Positions 1-7,797 of a stretch of 64,000 nt of DNA are shown piece after piece. How positions within the stretch are numbered: position 1 is the first letter of the stretch; the number at the start of each line of letters is the position of its first letter. The position numbers were made by a program, and so were the translations under genes. The DNA is from Falsiroseomonas sp050563535 (GTDB lineage Bacteria; Pseudomonadota; Alphaproteobacteria; Acetobacterales; Acetobacteraceae): positions 1 to 64,000 of the forward strand of contig NZ_JBNXUO010000003.1 in assembly GCF_050563535.1 (NCBI RefSeq), given 5' to 3'. The notes below the pieces were generated by a model, which saw only the letters and a program-made list of their open reading frames with translations, was not told the DNA's origin and ran no database searches.

Positions 1-380
1 TCCACCTGGTCGCGCCGGGCGCTGCCGGGCATCGCGGCGGCCGGCGGCATGGCGGTGCCGGCCGCGACACCGGCCGGCAGCGCCGGCGGCGGCGGGCGTG
101 CGCCGATGCAAGGCAGCACCAGGGGGCTGGCATCGGGCGGCGCATCCGCCAGGTCCTCGCCCACCAGCACCACGCGCCCAGCCGGCATGTCCAGCAGCAC
201 CCAGGCGGGGCCGGGGCCGGCGGGGGCGAGGACCGGCACCGCACGGCCCTGCACGACCGCGAGGCCGAGCAGCCCCGGCGCGGCCAGCGGCGCCGGGCTC
301 AGCGGCAGCGGCGCGATGGGTTCCGCCCCCGCGGGCAGCAGATGGGCCCGCCCACCGGCGAGAAGCGCGCGGTCAGCCAC
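1..380 (-). CDS. CheW-like chemotaxis coupling protein (partial, cut by window edge)
   Basis: About 126 codons are open from a GTG at 378-380 to the left edge of the window, where the gene is truncated. The GTG overlaps the stop codon of the CheR gene (GTGGCTGA), which implies translational coupling. The visible protein has the beta-strand pattern of a CheW-like domain: hydrophobic strands around LLGLAVVQGRAVPVLAP, then AWVLLDMPAG and RVVLVGEDLA. The GRAVPV segment matches the CheW element that precedes 'VVDL'. CheW proteins link chemoreceptors to the CheA kinase at the inner membrane. No CheA is visible; it could lie to the left. The domain looks shortened and Pro/Ala-rich, so the assignment rests on pattern and context. 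Confidence 0.6.
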   Translation of the reverse strand, partial: MADRALLAGGRAHLLPAGAEPIAPLPLSPAPLAAPGLLGLAVVQGRAVPVLAPAGPGPAWVLLDMPAGRVVLVGEDLADAPPDASPLVLPCIGARPPPPALPAGVAAGTAMPPAAAMPGSARRDQV

Positions 381-1164
381 CGCCGCCCTCCCGCCGCCAG
401 ATGCCGACGAGGCCGGGCGCCCAGGGCCGCAGCCCGATCCCCGGCGGCGGCGAATCGGTCGGCCCGAGCAGCAGCGCGCCGCCCGGCCGCAGCGCCGAGG
501 CCAACTGCCCCACCACCGCATCCCGCGCGGGCTGGCTGAGATAGAACAGCACGTTGCGGCACAGGATCGCGTCCGCCGCGGCGGGTCCGAGGTCCGGGCG
601 CAGCAGGTTGGCGCGTCGGAAGGCGACCATGGGACGCAGCGCCGCCACCGGCTCGAACCAGCCGCCGGCGATGTCGAGCAGGGCACGGTCCGCGGCCGGC
701 ACCTCCCGCAACGCATCCGGCGGGCCGAGGTGGTAGCGCCCCGCCACAGCCGCTTCCAGCGCCGGGCGCGAGAGATCCAGGCCGAGCACCCGCGCCTCGA
801 TCCCCGCGCGGGCCGCGACGACGGCGAGGGTCCACGCCTCCTCCCCCGTCGCGCAGCCGGCGGAGACGAGCGAGACGGGGCGGCCGGGCCTGGCGATGGC
901 GGGCAGCACGGCCGCGCGGAACACCTCCACCTGCGCCGCGGCGCGGAACATCCGCGTCTCCTGCACCGTCACGGCGTCGAGCAGGGCGGCCCAGTCCGGG
1001 TGGTCGATCCCGCCATGGTCCAGCGGCAGCCGCGCGACCAGCCCCGCCGCGCGGCGCAGGCGGTTCACCAGCACGTCGTTCGGCGCCAGGCCCACCAGCG
1101 ATTCGAGCCGTTCCAGCACGGGGCCGAGCGCGGTCGCCGCCACCGCGCCGGCGCCTTCCGTCAT
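373..1164 (-). CDS. CheR-type chemoreceptor glutamate methyltransferase
   Basis: A 263-residue protein of normal CheR length. CheR transfers a methyl group from S-adenosylmethionine to glutamates of chemoreceptors. Visible family motifs are VTVQETRMFR near residue 68 (family 'ETxFFR'), SAGCATGEEAW near 101 (SAM-binding 'CSTGEE'), DLSRPALEAAVAGRY near 130, and CRNVLFYLSQP followed by LRPGGALLLGPTDS near 205-240. I chose the ATG at 1164 rather than an upstream in-frame GTG-type start because the family begins close to this point and the kinase gene ends at 1169. The gene sits between an RsbW-like kinase and the CheW-like gene on the same strand. The natural substrate is probably the receptor encoded at 2857-4482 (inference). 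Confidence 0.87.
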   Translation of the reverse strand: MTEGAGAVAATALGPVLERLESLVGLAPNDVLVNRLRRAAGLVARLPLDHGGIDHPDWAALLDAVTVQETRMFRAAAQVEVFRAAVLPAIARPGRPVSLVSAGCATGEEAWTLAVVAARAGIEARVLGLDLSRPALEAAVAGRYHLGPPDALREVPAADRALLDIAGGWFEPVAALRPMVAFRRANLLRPDLGPAAADAILCRNVLFYLSQPARDAVVGQLASALRPGGALLLGPTDSPPPGIGLRPWAPGLVGIWRREGGGG

Positions 1165-1168
1165 CGCC

Positions 1169-1591
1169 TCATCCCGCGTCGAAGACGGCGGTGACGCGGT
1201 TGCGCCCGGCCTCGCGGGCATAGCGCAGGTCGCGCGTCATGCGGCGGGCGAAGTGCAGGCCGAGCCCGCCGGGGTCGCGCTCGTCCAAGGGTGCGTCCGT
1301 ATCGGGCGGCGCCTGCAACAGCGGATCGAAGGCGCGGCCGTCATCCTCGACGGTGGCGACGACGAGGCCGCCTTCCCGCCGCAGCGTCACCGCGACCAGG
1401 CTCGCGCCATCGGCGCCGCCGGTGCCGTGCATGGCGACATTGGCCGCCAGCTCCTCCACCACCACGCCGACGCGGTGCGCGGTGGCGGGCGGCAGCGCCT
1501 CGGCCTCGGTCCAGGCCTCGATGGCGTCGAGGATGCGGGCGACCGCCTCCGCCTCGGGCGGGACGGTGATGGCGAGGGCGTCAGGAGGCAC
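1169..1591 (-). CDS. RsbW-like anti-sigma / histidine-kinase-fold ATPase
   Basis: A 140-residue single-domain HATPase_c_2 protein. The N box is VVEELAANVAMHG near residue 45, the G1 box is VEDDGRAFDP near 80, and the G2 box is GGLGLHFARRM near 107. Proteins of this kind phosphorylate a STAS anti-sigma antagonist or bind a sigma factor in partner-switch systems. Start is a GTG at 1589-1591 with a GGAG six bases upstream. The gene lies just downstream of a receiver-PP2C phosphatase, the usual opposing enzyme, and 4 bases upstream of cheR. No dedicated STAS gene is adjacent; a STAS protein lies 34 kb away at 35774-36106. Confidence 0.83.
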   Translation of the reverse strand: MPPDALAITVPPEAEAVARILDAIEAWTEAEALPPATAHRVGVVVEELAANVAMHGTGGADGASLVAVTLRREGGLVVATVEDDGRAFDPLLQAPPDTDAPLDERDPGGLGLHFARRMTRDLRYAREAGRNRVTAVFDAG

Positions 1592-1678
1592 GTCGGCTCC
1601 GCGGGCGGGTGGCGGGTTGCGGCAGGCTACCCTGCCGTGCCGCGCCTGTCGCGTGCGGCGCGGCGGACCGGCGGGGCA

Positions 1679-2842
1679 TCATGGCGGGCTGCCGTAGCGC
1701 AGCGCGAGCGCGGTGATGTCGTCGGCCTGCGGGGCGCCGTCGGCGAAGCGTGTGACGGCGCGCAGCACCTCCTCCACCACCGCCCGCGGGTCGGTACCGG
1801 CGGCGCCGAGCACGGCGAGAAGCCGGTCCCGCCCGAAGAAGCCGCCCTGCCGGTCCTCCGCCTCCGACACGCCGTCGGAATAGATGAACAGCGCCTCGCC
1901 GGGGGCGAGGGCGAAGGGGTCCGAGGCGAAGGGGATGCCCTCGATCGCGCCGAGGGCGGGCTGGCGGCGGATGGGGCCGAGCAGCCGCGGCGCGGCGCCG
2001 AGCACCACCGGCAGGTCATGCCCCGCCACCGCGATGCGGCCCTGCCCGGTTTCGCCGTCGATCACGCCGAGGGCGACGGTGACGAAGGTCTGGCTCTCGT
2101 TGTCGGCCGCCAGGTCGTCATTCGCCATCTCCAGCACCGCACCGGGGTCCGGCGTCGCACCCTCCGCGGCCAAGCGCTTCGCGGCGGCGCGCACCAGGCC
2201 GAGCGTGCGCGCCATGGTCAGCCCCGCCGGCGCCCCCTTGCCCGAGACATCGGCCACCGCGAACAGCATGTGCCGCGCATCCAGCCGCAGGCAGTCGTAG
2301 AGGTCGCCGCCCACCTGCCGCGCCGGCACCATCGCCGCATGCACGGCCAGCCTGCCCGTCGCCGCCGCCGCGAAGTCCCGCGGCACCAGGGCGAGCTGCG
2401 CGGCGCGGGCGGATTCCAGCTCCGCCTCCAGCGCGGCGAGCCGCGCATCCGCCAGGTCCCGCAGCCGCTTCTTCTCCATCACCGCGCCGAGCCGCGCGCG
2501 CAGCAGGGGCGGGTCGAAGGACTTCGGCAGGTAGTCCTCGGCGCCGAGTTCGATGCAGCGGACGATCTTCTCCATCTCCGTCAGCGCGGAGATGACGATG
2601 ACCGGCGGCGCCGCGCCGCGCATCGCGCGCAGCTGCTCCAGCACGCCGATGCCGTCGAGGTTCGGCATCTCGAGGTCGAGCAGCACCACGTCGAAGCGCC
2701 CGCGTTCCAGCGCGGCGAGGCCCTGCACGCCGTCCTCCGCCATGGTGATGTCGCCATAGCCGAGTTCGCCCAGGCGGCGCTTCAGCACCAGCCGGTTGAA
2801 GCTGCTGTCATCGACGACGAGGATTGCAGCCCCGGTCTCCAC
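1679..2842 (-). CDS. Response regulator with PP2C (RsbU/SpoIIE) phosphatase output
   Basis: About 387 residues. An N-terminal receiver domain (roughly 6-120) carries the acidic pocket VVDD, the phosphoacceptor stretch VVLLDLEMPNLDG, and a terminal Lys in YLPKS. A short coiled linker rich in Ala, Glu and Arg (about 125-155) leads into a PP2C domain (about 160-387) with QVGGDLYD, VADVSGKG, DDITALALRYG and other SpoIIE elements. The expected role is to dephosphorylate a STAS antagonist when the receiver is phosphorylated. Start is uncertain: GTG at 2842 gives METGAAILVVDD, while a TTG at 2860 overlaps the upstream stop (TTGA) and has an AGGGGA five bases ahead. Confidence 0.88.
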   Translation of the reverse strand: METGAAILVVDDSSFNRLVLKRRLGELGYGDITMAEDGVQGLAALERGRFDVVLLDLEMPNLDGIGVLEQLRAMRGAAPPVIVISALTEMEKIVRCIELGAEDYLPKSFDPPLLRARLGAVMEKKRLRDLADARLAALEAELESARAAQLALVPRDFAAAATGRLAVHAAMVPARQVGGDLYDCLRLDARHMLFAVADVSGKGAPAGLTMARTLGLVRAAAKRLAAEGATPDPGAVLEMANDDLAADNESQTFVTVALGVIDGETGQGRIAVAGHDLPVVLGAAPRLLGPIRRQPALGAIEGIPFASDPFALAPGEALFIYSDGVSEAEDRQGGFFGRDRLLAVLGAAGTDPRAVVEEVLRAVTRFADGAPQADDITALALRYGSPP

Positions 2843-2856
2843 CGCCCCCGCCCCGC

Positions 2857-4482
2857 TCAACGCCGTCCCCTGTCGGATGCCATCGTCTCCACCACGCTCC
2901 GCGTCTCGGCCGCCAGCTTCGACAGGTCGATCATCGTCACCGTGATCTCCTCGGCCGCCGTCGCGTTGGACTGGCCGATGCGCGACAGCGTGCTGACGCG
3001 GTCGCTGATCGAGGCGACGGTCGCCTGCTGTTCCTCCATCGCCACGGCGATGGCGCCGGCCAGCCGCGCGCTTTCCGTCACCAGCCGCTCCAGCTCGTCC
3101 ATGCTCTCGCCCACCGCGGCGGCGGTGCCGCTGCCTTCCCGCGTGCGGCGGCCGGCGACGAGGACGACATCCGCGATCTCCTGCGCCAGGCTCTCGCTGC
3201 TCGCGGCGAGCGCGCGGACCTCCTCCGCCACCACCGCCAGCCCGCGCCCGTGCTCGCCCGCCCGCGCGGCTTCGATCGCCGCGTTGATGGCAAGGATGTT
3301 GGTCTGCGTCGCGATCTTCGCGATGGTGCCGGCGATGCGGGTCACGCGCTCCGTGTCCTCGGCCACCGCGTCCACCACCTCGATCAGCATCCGCAGCTTC
3401 ACCAGGTTGCCGGCCAGCAGGGCCTTCGCCTCGTCCGCGCGGTCGCTGCTGTCCTGCGTGGTGCGGCCGACCTCGCGCACTGCGTCGTTGGTCTGGCTCA
3501 GCGCCTCCTCGACCTGCCTGAGTTCCGCGAGCTGGGTCATCGCGCCGTCCGAGACCTGGCCGATGGCGTCGGAGGCCTGGGTGGTGGCGACCGCGGTGCG
3601 GCGCGCATTCTCCAATGCGGCGTCGGTCAGCGCCTTGGTGGCGACGAGGTTGTCGCGGAAGACGAGCACGGCGCGCGCCATCTCCCCCACCTGATCGCTG
3701 CGCCCGGCGCCGGGCACCTCGGTCCCCACCGCGCCGCGGCTCAGCCGGTCCATCGCGCCGGCCAGCCGTGCGAGCGGGCGCGCCAGCAGCCGCGCCAGCA
3801 CCACCCAGACCAGCAGGCAGCCCACCAGCCCGACCGCGCCGGTGGCGAAGACGATGTTGCGCGCCTGCTTCTCCAGCGCATGCGCGGCGGCGAGCGAGGC
3901 GTCGGACCGGCGCTTCACCTCGGCCCGCGCCGCGGTGGCGACGCGGTTGAAGGCGCTGGCGAAGTCCAGCCATTCCTCGTGCAGCGGGGCGAACTGCGCG
4001 CGCTGGCGGGCGGCGAAGGCGGCGCGCACCTGTTCGGTGAATTCCGGCAGGCGCCGCGCCATGTCCACGCCGCCGCCCATCACGATCGGGTCGATGTCGG
4101 CGGCGAGCAGCGCGTTCACCCGCGCGAAGGCGGCGCCCACCAGTTCTCCGTTGCGGACCATGCGCTGCGCCGTGGGCCCCGGCTGCAGCACGCCGGCGAT
4201 GACGCTGGCGAAGGCCGAGGAGAAATCGGCGACGTGCAGCGCCAGCTCGTCCACCGCCGCATCCGCGTCCCGGTCGCGCAGGCCGAGCTGCTCCACGATG
4301 GTGACCTGGCGCGAGACCACGACCAGCGCCGCGCCCGACAGCAGGCCGACCACCATCACCATCAGCAGGCTGATGAGGCCCGCCCGCACGTCGATGCGGC
4401 CGAGCCAGGCGCGCAGCCGCCCGGCGCGGGGCACGGCGGCCTGGGCGGCGGGCGGGCCGCCGCGCGGCGTCGCGTCAGGCAT
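2857..4482 (-). CDS. Methyl-accepting chemotaxis protein
   Basis: A 541-residue receptor. A first membrane segment is near residues 34-57, followed by a predicted periplasmic helical sensor (about 60-208), a second membrane segment (about 210-232), a HAMP domain (about 233-285) and a cytoplasmic signalling hairpin. The hairpin tip, near 391-425, is clear: IATQTNILAINAAIEAARAG then GRGLAVVAEEVRALA, the site where CheA and CheW bind. This is the first gene of the minus-strand signalling operon and its stop overlaps or abuts the start of the receiver-phosphatase. The 157-base gap to the divergent plus-strand gene must hold its promoter. The ligand cannot be told from sequence. Confidence 0.93.
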   Translation of the reverse strand: MPDATPRGGPPAAQAAVPRAGRLRAWLGRIDVRAGLISLLMVMVVGLLSGAALVVVSRQVTIVEQLGLRDRDADAAVDELALHVADFSSAFASVIAGVLQPGPTAQRMVRNGELVGAAFARVNALLAADIDPIVMGGGVDMARRLPEFTEQVRAAFAARQRAQFAPLHEEWLDFASAFNRVATAARAEVKRRSDASLAAAHALEKQARNIVFATGAVGLVGCLLVWVVLARLLARPLARLAGAMDRLSRGAVGTEVPGAGRSDQVGEMARAVLVFRDNLVATKALTDAALENARRTAVATTQASDAIGQVSDGAMTQLAELRQVEEALSQTNDAVREVGRTTQDSSDRADEAKALLAGNLVKLRMLIEVVDAVAEDTERVTRIAGTIAKIATQTNILAINAAIEAARAGEHGRGLAVVAEEVRALAASSESLAQEIADVVLVAGRRTREGSGTAAAVGESMDELERLVTESARLAGAIAVAMEEQQATVASISDRVSTLSRIGQSNATAAEEITVTMIDLSKLAAETRSVVETMASDRGRR

Positions 4483-4639
4483 CGGGGCGCGATTCGGGCA
4501 TGCGGACCTCCGGGCGTGGCTCGCCCGGGCGCGAGGCTACCGGCGCGGCCGCCCCGCAACAAGCAGGTCGGAGGCTTGCCGCGCCCGCCCGCCCGGCCGA
4601 TCCTGCCCAGGACAGGACCCCGGGGAGAAGGCGACCGCC

Positions 4640-5347
4640 ATGGCAGAGCATCCGTTCACGCGCGAGGACCTCGAGGCGCTGCGGCAGTGGGACACGCCCA
4701 CCATCTGCAACGCGCTGGAACTCGTCGTGCCGCAGCGGCGCGGCCATGGCTTCACGGTGCGCCCGATGGTCTGCGCCGACCCGTCGCTGCCGCCGGTCTG
4801 CGGCCTGGCCCGCACCGGCACGATCCGTGCCGCCCAGCCTTCCGGCCGCCCGAGGGAGACGGACCGCGCCGTGCGGCTCGGCTGGTACGACTACGTCGCG
4901 AAAGCGTCCCTGCCGACCGTGGTGGTGCTGCAGGACCTGGACGACACGCCCGGCACCGGCGCCTTCTGGGGCGAGGTGCATTCGGCCGTCCACAAGGCGC
5001 TCGGCGCGCAGGGCGTCGTCACCAACGGTTCGATCCGCGACCTCGACATGCTGGCGCCGGGCTTCCAGCTCATCGCCGGCGTGGTCAATCCCTCGCACGC
5101 CTATGTCCACATGGTTGCCTACGGGCAGGAGGTGGCGGTGCACGGGATGCATGTGGCGCATGAGGACGTGATCCATGCCGACCGCCACGGCGCGGTGGTG
5201 ATCCCGCATGACGCGGTGCGGAAGATCCCGGCCGCGATCGAGCTGGGCGCCCGGCGGGAGAAGGTCATCCTCGACCTCTGCAAGGACCCGGAGTTCAGCG
5301 TGGCGAAGCTGCGCGAGGCGATCGCGAAGGCGGACGAGATCCATTGA
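4640..5347 (+). CDS. RraA family protein (aldolase-like, demethylmenaquinone methyltransferase-like fold)
   Basis: A 235-residue protein with the RraA fold signature GVVTNGSIRDLDML near residues 128-141 (family GxxTxGxxRD), preceded by GAFWGEVHSAVHKALG, where the conserved GE..A pattern lies. Related enzymes are 4-hydroxy-4-methyl-2-oxoglutarate / oxaloacetate aldolases that use a divalent metal bound near this loop; others in the family bind RNase E. Start is ATG at 4640 with a strong purine-rich site (GGGGAGAAGG) upstream. The stop overlaps the next gene's TTG start. Next to catabolic genes, an aldolase or decarboxylase role is more likely than RNase E control, but the substrate is unknown. 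Confidence 0.82.
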   Translation: MAEHPFTREDLEALRQWDTPTICNALELVVPQRRGHGFTVRPMVCADPSLPPVCGLARTGTIRAAQPSGRPRETDRAVRLGWYDYVAKASLPTVVVLQDLDDTPGTGAFWGEVHSAVHKALGAQGVVTNGSIRDLDMLAPGFQLIAGVVNPSHAYVHMVAYGQEVAVHGMHVAHEDVIHADRHGAVVIPHDAVRKIPAAIELGARREKVILDLCKDPEFSVAKLREAIAKADEIH

Positions 5348-5727
5348 GGGCGGCGGCCACGCTCGCGACGCTCATGGCGGCGCTGCCGGCGGCCGCGCAG
5401 GGGCCCGGCTGGGAGGGGAGGGTGCGCGACCTCGCCCCGGCCTTGCGCGCCTGTCTTGCGGACCGGCCGGGCGCGATGGTGGTGGAGGCCTGGCCGGCTG
5501 GCAGCGGCCGCACCGGCGCGCGGCTGCTGCTGCCCGGCGGCGGGCGGGAGGATTGCCTAGCCGGGCCCGGCGCGGTGGAGGGCCGCCGCCCGGTGGAGCC
5601 TGGCGACCGCCTGCCGGGCGAGGGGCTGCGCGCCTTCATGCTGGAACGCCGCTGCGCCGATGCCTGGCGGGTGGAGGACGTGGCGGGGCGCGAACTGGGC
5701 TGGCTTGCCTATCCCGGCTGCGGATGA
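5344..5727 (+). CDS. Small exported protein of unknown function
   Basis: A 127-residue protein starting at a TTG (5344) that overlaps the preceding stop in a TTGA arrangement and ending in an ATGA overlap with the next gene, so it is translationally coupled on both sides. The N-terminus reads as a signal peptide with a likely cleavage after ALPAAAQ near residue 19. The mature part has two cysteines near residues 38 and 74 and two more near 101 and 126, which could form disulphides in the periplasm. I do not recognise a family. The overlap on both sides and coding-like sequence make it a real gene. Confidence 0.65.
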   Translation: MRAAATLATLMAALPAAAQGPGWEGRVRDLAPALRACLADRPGAMVVEAWPAGSGRTGARLLLPGGGREDCLAGPGAVEGRRPVEPGDRLPGEGLRAFMLERRCADAWRVEDVAGRELGWLAYPGCG

Positions 5728-6161
5728 GGACGCCGCTGGTTCGCGTCCGCCCTGAATGGGTGGACCACTACGGCCACATGAACCTGGCCTACTACCTGGT
5801 CGCCTTCGACCTCGCGACCGATGCCTTCTGGCCGTCGCTCGGGCTGGGGGAGGCGTTCCGCGCAAGGCGGCTCGGCACCTTCGCGGTCGAATCCTGGCAG
5901 GGCTACGTGCGGGAGGTGGTGGTGGACGCGCCGCTGGCGGCGGACAGCGCGGTGCTGGCCTGCGACGCCAAGCGCCTGCTGGTCCGCCACCGGCTGCATC
6001 ATGCGGAGGAGGGGTGGCTTTCGGCCGAGAACGAGGTGCTGTTCCTCTGCGTGAACCTCGACAGCCGGCGGGTGGAGCCGTGGCCGGGGGATGTCGCGGC
6101 GCGGCTCGCCGCGGCGGTGGCGGGGGAGGCGCCGAAGCGCCTCGCGCTCAGGCGCGGCTGA
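5724..6161 (+). CDS. Hot-dog acyl-CoA thioesterase
   Basis: A 145-residue 4HBT-type thioesterase. The catalytic segment WVDHYGHMNLAYYLVAFD near residues 12-29 carries the Asp and GHMN of the family, followed by the long helix of the hot-dog fold and the strands LGTFAVESWQGYVREV and RLLVRHRLHH. Enzymes with this exact start pattern include betainyl-CoA thioesterases linked to carnitine catabolism as well as general acyl-CoA thioesterases. Start is ATG at 5724 in a 4-base overlap with the exported protein. Context (RraA-like gene upstream, amine-oxidase-like gene nearby) fits release of a carboxylate in a catabolic pathway; the substrate is not determined. Confidence 0.85.
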   Translation: MRTPLVRVRPEWVDHYGHMNLAYYLVAFDLATDAFWPSLGLGEAFRARRLGTFAVESWQGYVREVVVDAPLAADSAVLACDAKRLLVRHRLHHAEEGWLSAENEVLFLCVNLDSRRVEPWPGDVAARLAAAVAGEAPKRLALRRG

Positions 6162-6180
6162 TGGCCGCGCCCGGCGCCCG

Positions 6181-7797
6181 TCATGCCCGGTGGCGCAGGA
6201 CGCCGCCGACGACGGTGGCCTCCACCACGGTGCCGGCGATGGCCGCTGCCTCGCCGTCCAGCACGTCGCGGTCGAGCACGATGAGGTCGGCGAGCTTGCC
6301 GGGCTCCAGCGATCCCTTCTCCGCCTCCTCCCGCTGCGCCCAGGCGCCGAGCCAGGTGTAGGCGCGCACCGCCTCGCGCGCCGTCACGGCCTCCCGCGCG
6401 TCGAGATCGGCGCCGCCGGCGGTGCGGCGGGTGACCATGGCGGCGATGGCGGTCCAGGGGGAAACCCGGCAGACGGCGAAATCCGAATGGCCGGGCGCGG
6501 GCACGCCGGCGTCGATCAGGCTGCGATGCGGCCACATCCAGCGCATCGCGTCCTGCCCGCGGTTCGCGGCATAGGCTTCCCCCAGTTCGTCCATGAAGCC
6601 GGTGGCGGAACTGTCCACGAAGCCGCCCCGCTTCAGGCGTGCCAGGATCGGGGGCGTGACGTAGCAGCAATGCTCCACCCGCATCCGGTGGTCCTCCGCC
6701 GGGTGCGCGGCCAGCGCGGCCTCCATCACGTCGAGCGCGAAGTCGATGCCGCGGTCTCCCACGCCCTCGATCATCACCTGCAGCCCGGCGGCATGGGCGG
6801 CGGTGGCGCGGCGGGTCAGGTCCTCCTTCTCATAGAGAAGCATGCCGGTGTTCGGCACCGGCTCGCCCGGGACGGGCGTGCCCTGGTAGGGGTCCCAGTA
6901 GGCGGCGGTGCGGCCGGAGGTGGAGCAGTCCGGGCACCATTCCACCCCGATCAGCCGCAGCCATTCGTCGCCGAAGCCGGACCGGATGCCGGCGCCGATC
7001 AGGTGCGGGATCAGCGGCTCGTCCCGGCCCGAGGCGATGATGCCCATTCGCATCCGCCACCGCCCGTCCCGCCGCATGCGCTGGTAGGCGCGGATGGCCT
7101 TGGCGGGGGTCAGGGAATTCGCCACGGATGTGATGCCGGCGGCGAGGCACTGGTCCTGCACCGCCTCCATCCCCTCGGCGATGTCGGATTCGGAATCCTG
7201 GCCGTGGACGGCGTTGAGGAAGACATGCGCCGCCGTCTCCCGCACCAGGCCGGTGAAGCGGCCGTCCGGCAGGCGGTCGAAGCGGCCGAAGGGCGGGTCC
7301 GGCGTGTCGGCGCCGATGCCGCAGGCCGCGAAGGCGGCACGGTTCGCAAGGCCGAGATGCCCGTCCGTCCGCAGGATGAAGACCGGACGGCCCCCGCTGG
7401 CGGCGTCCAACTCGTCGAGCGTGGGATAGCCGCCGGACTGCCTCTCGTTCAGCCGGTAGAAGGCGGCCCAGCGGCCGGGCGGCAGTTCGGCGCAGCGGCG
7501 CCGTATGGCCGCGAGCAGCTCGTCCCGCGTGCGGATGCGGTCGGGGGAGACGAGCGTCCAGGTGCGCAGGCGGATGGCGTAGGCGTCGGGATGCGCGTGG
7601 CTGTCGACGATGCCCGGCAGCACGCGCCGTCCCCCGGCGTGCAGCACCGTGGTGCCGGGGCCCACGAGGTCGCGGATCGCGTCGTCCCCGCCGAGCGCGA
7701 CGATGCGTCCGCCGAGCGCCGCGAGCGCGCTGCATTCGGTGCCGGCGGCGTCCATCGTCGCGATGCGGCCGCCGAGCAGGACGAAATCGGCGTTCAT
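6181..7797 (-). CDS. YtcJ-like metal-dependent amidohydrolase
   Basis: A 538-residue member of the amidohydrolase_3 family. Metal-binding landmarks are DSHAHPD near residue 69 (HxH), later VEHCCYV near 373 and the terminal Asp region GHSDFAV near 435. The C-terminal beta-sandwich element GSLEPGKLADLIVLDRDVL near residues 497-515 is typical. The family hydrolyses amide or N-formyl-type bonds, but most members have no known substrate. The ATG at 7797 overlaps the stop of the FAD oxidoreductase by 4 bases, so both are one transcript. A second, diverged member is encoded at 19176-20816. Confidence 0.88.
   Translation of the reverse strand: MNADFVLLGGRIATMDAAGTECSALAALGGRIVALGGDDAIRDLVGPGTTVLHAGGRRVLPGIVDSHAHPDAYAIRLRTWTLVSPDRIRTRDELLAAIRRRCAELPPGRWAAFYRLNERQSGGYPTLDELDAASGGRPVFILRTDGHLGLANRAAFAACGIGADTPDPPFGRFDRLPDGRFTGLVRETAAHVFLNAVHGQDSESDIAEGMEAVQDQCLAAGITSVANSLTPAKAIRAYQRMRRDGRWRMRMGIIASGRDEPLIPHLIGAGIRSGFGDEWLRLIGVEWCPDCSTSGRTAAYWDPYQGTPVPGEPVPNTGMLLYEKEDLTRRATAAHAAGLQVMIEGVGDRGIDFALDVMEAALAAHPAEDHRMRVEHCCYVTPPILARLKRGGFVDSSATGFMDELGEAYAANRGQDAMRWMWPHRSLIDAGVPAPGHSDFAVCRVSPWTAIAAMVTRRTAGGADLDAREAVTAREAVRAYTWLGAWAQREEAEKGSLEPGKLADLIVLDRDVLDGEAAAIAGTVVEATVVGGVLRHRA

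Noticed and set aside
896..3694. Long plus-strand open frame opposite CheR, kinase, phosphatase and MCP genes
   Set aside because: It is antisense to recognised genes and its translation shows no domain.
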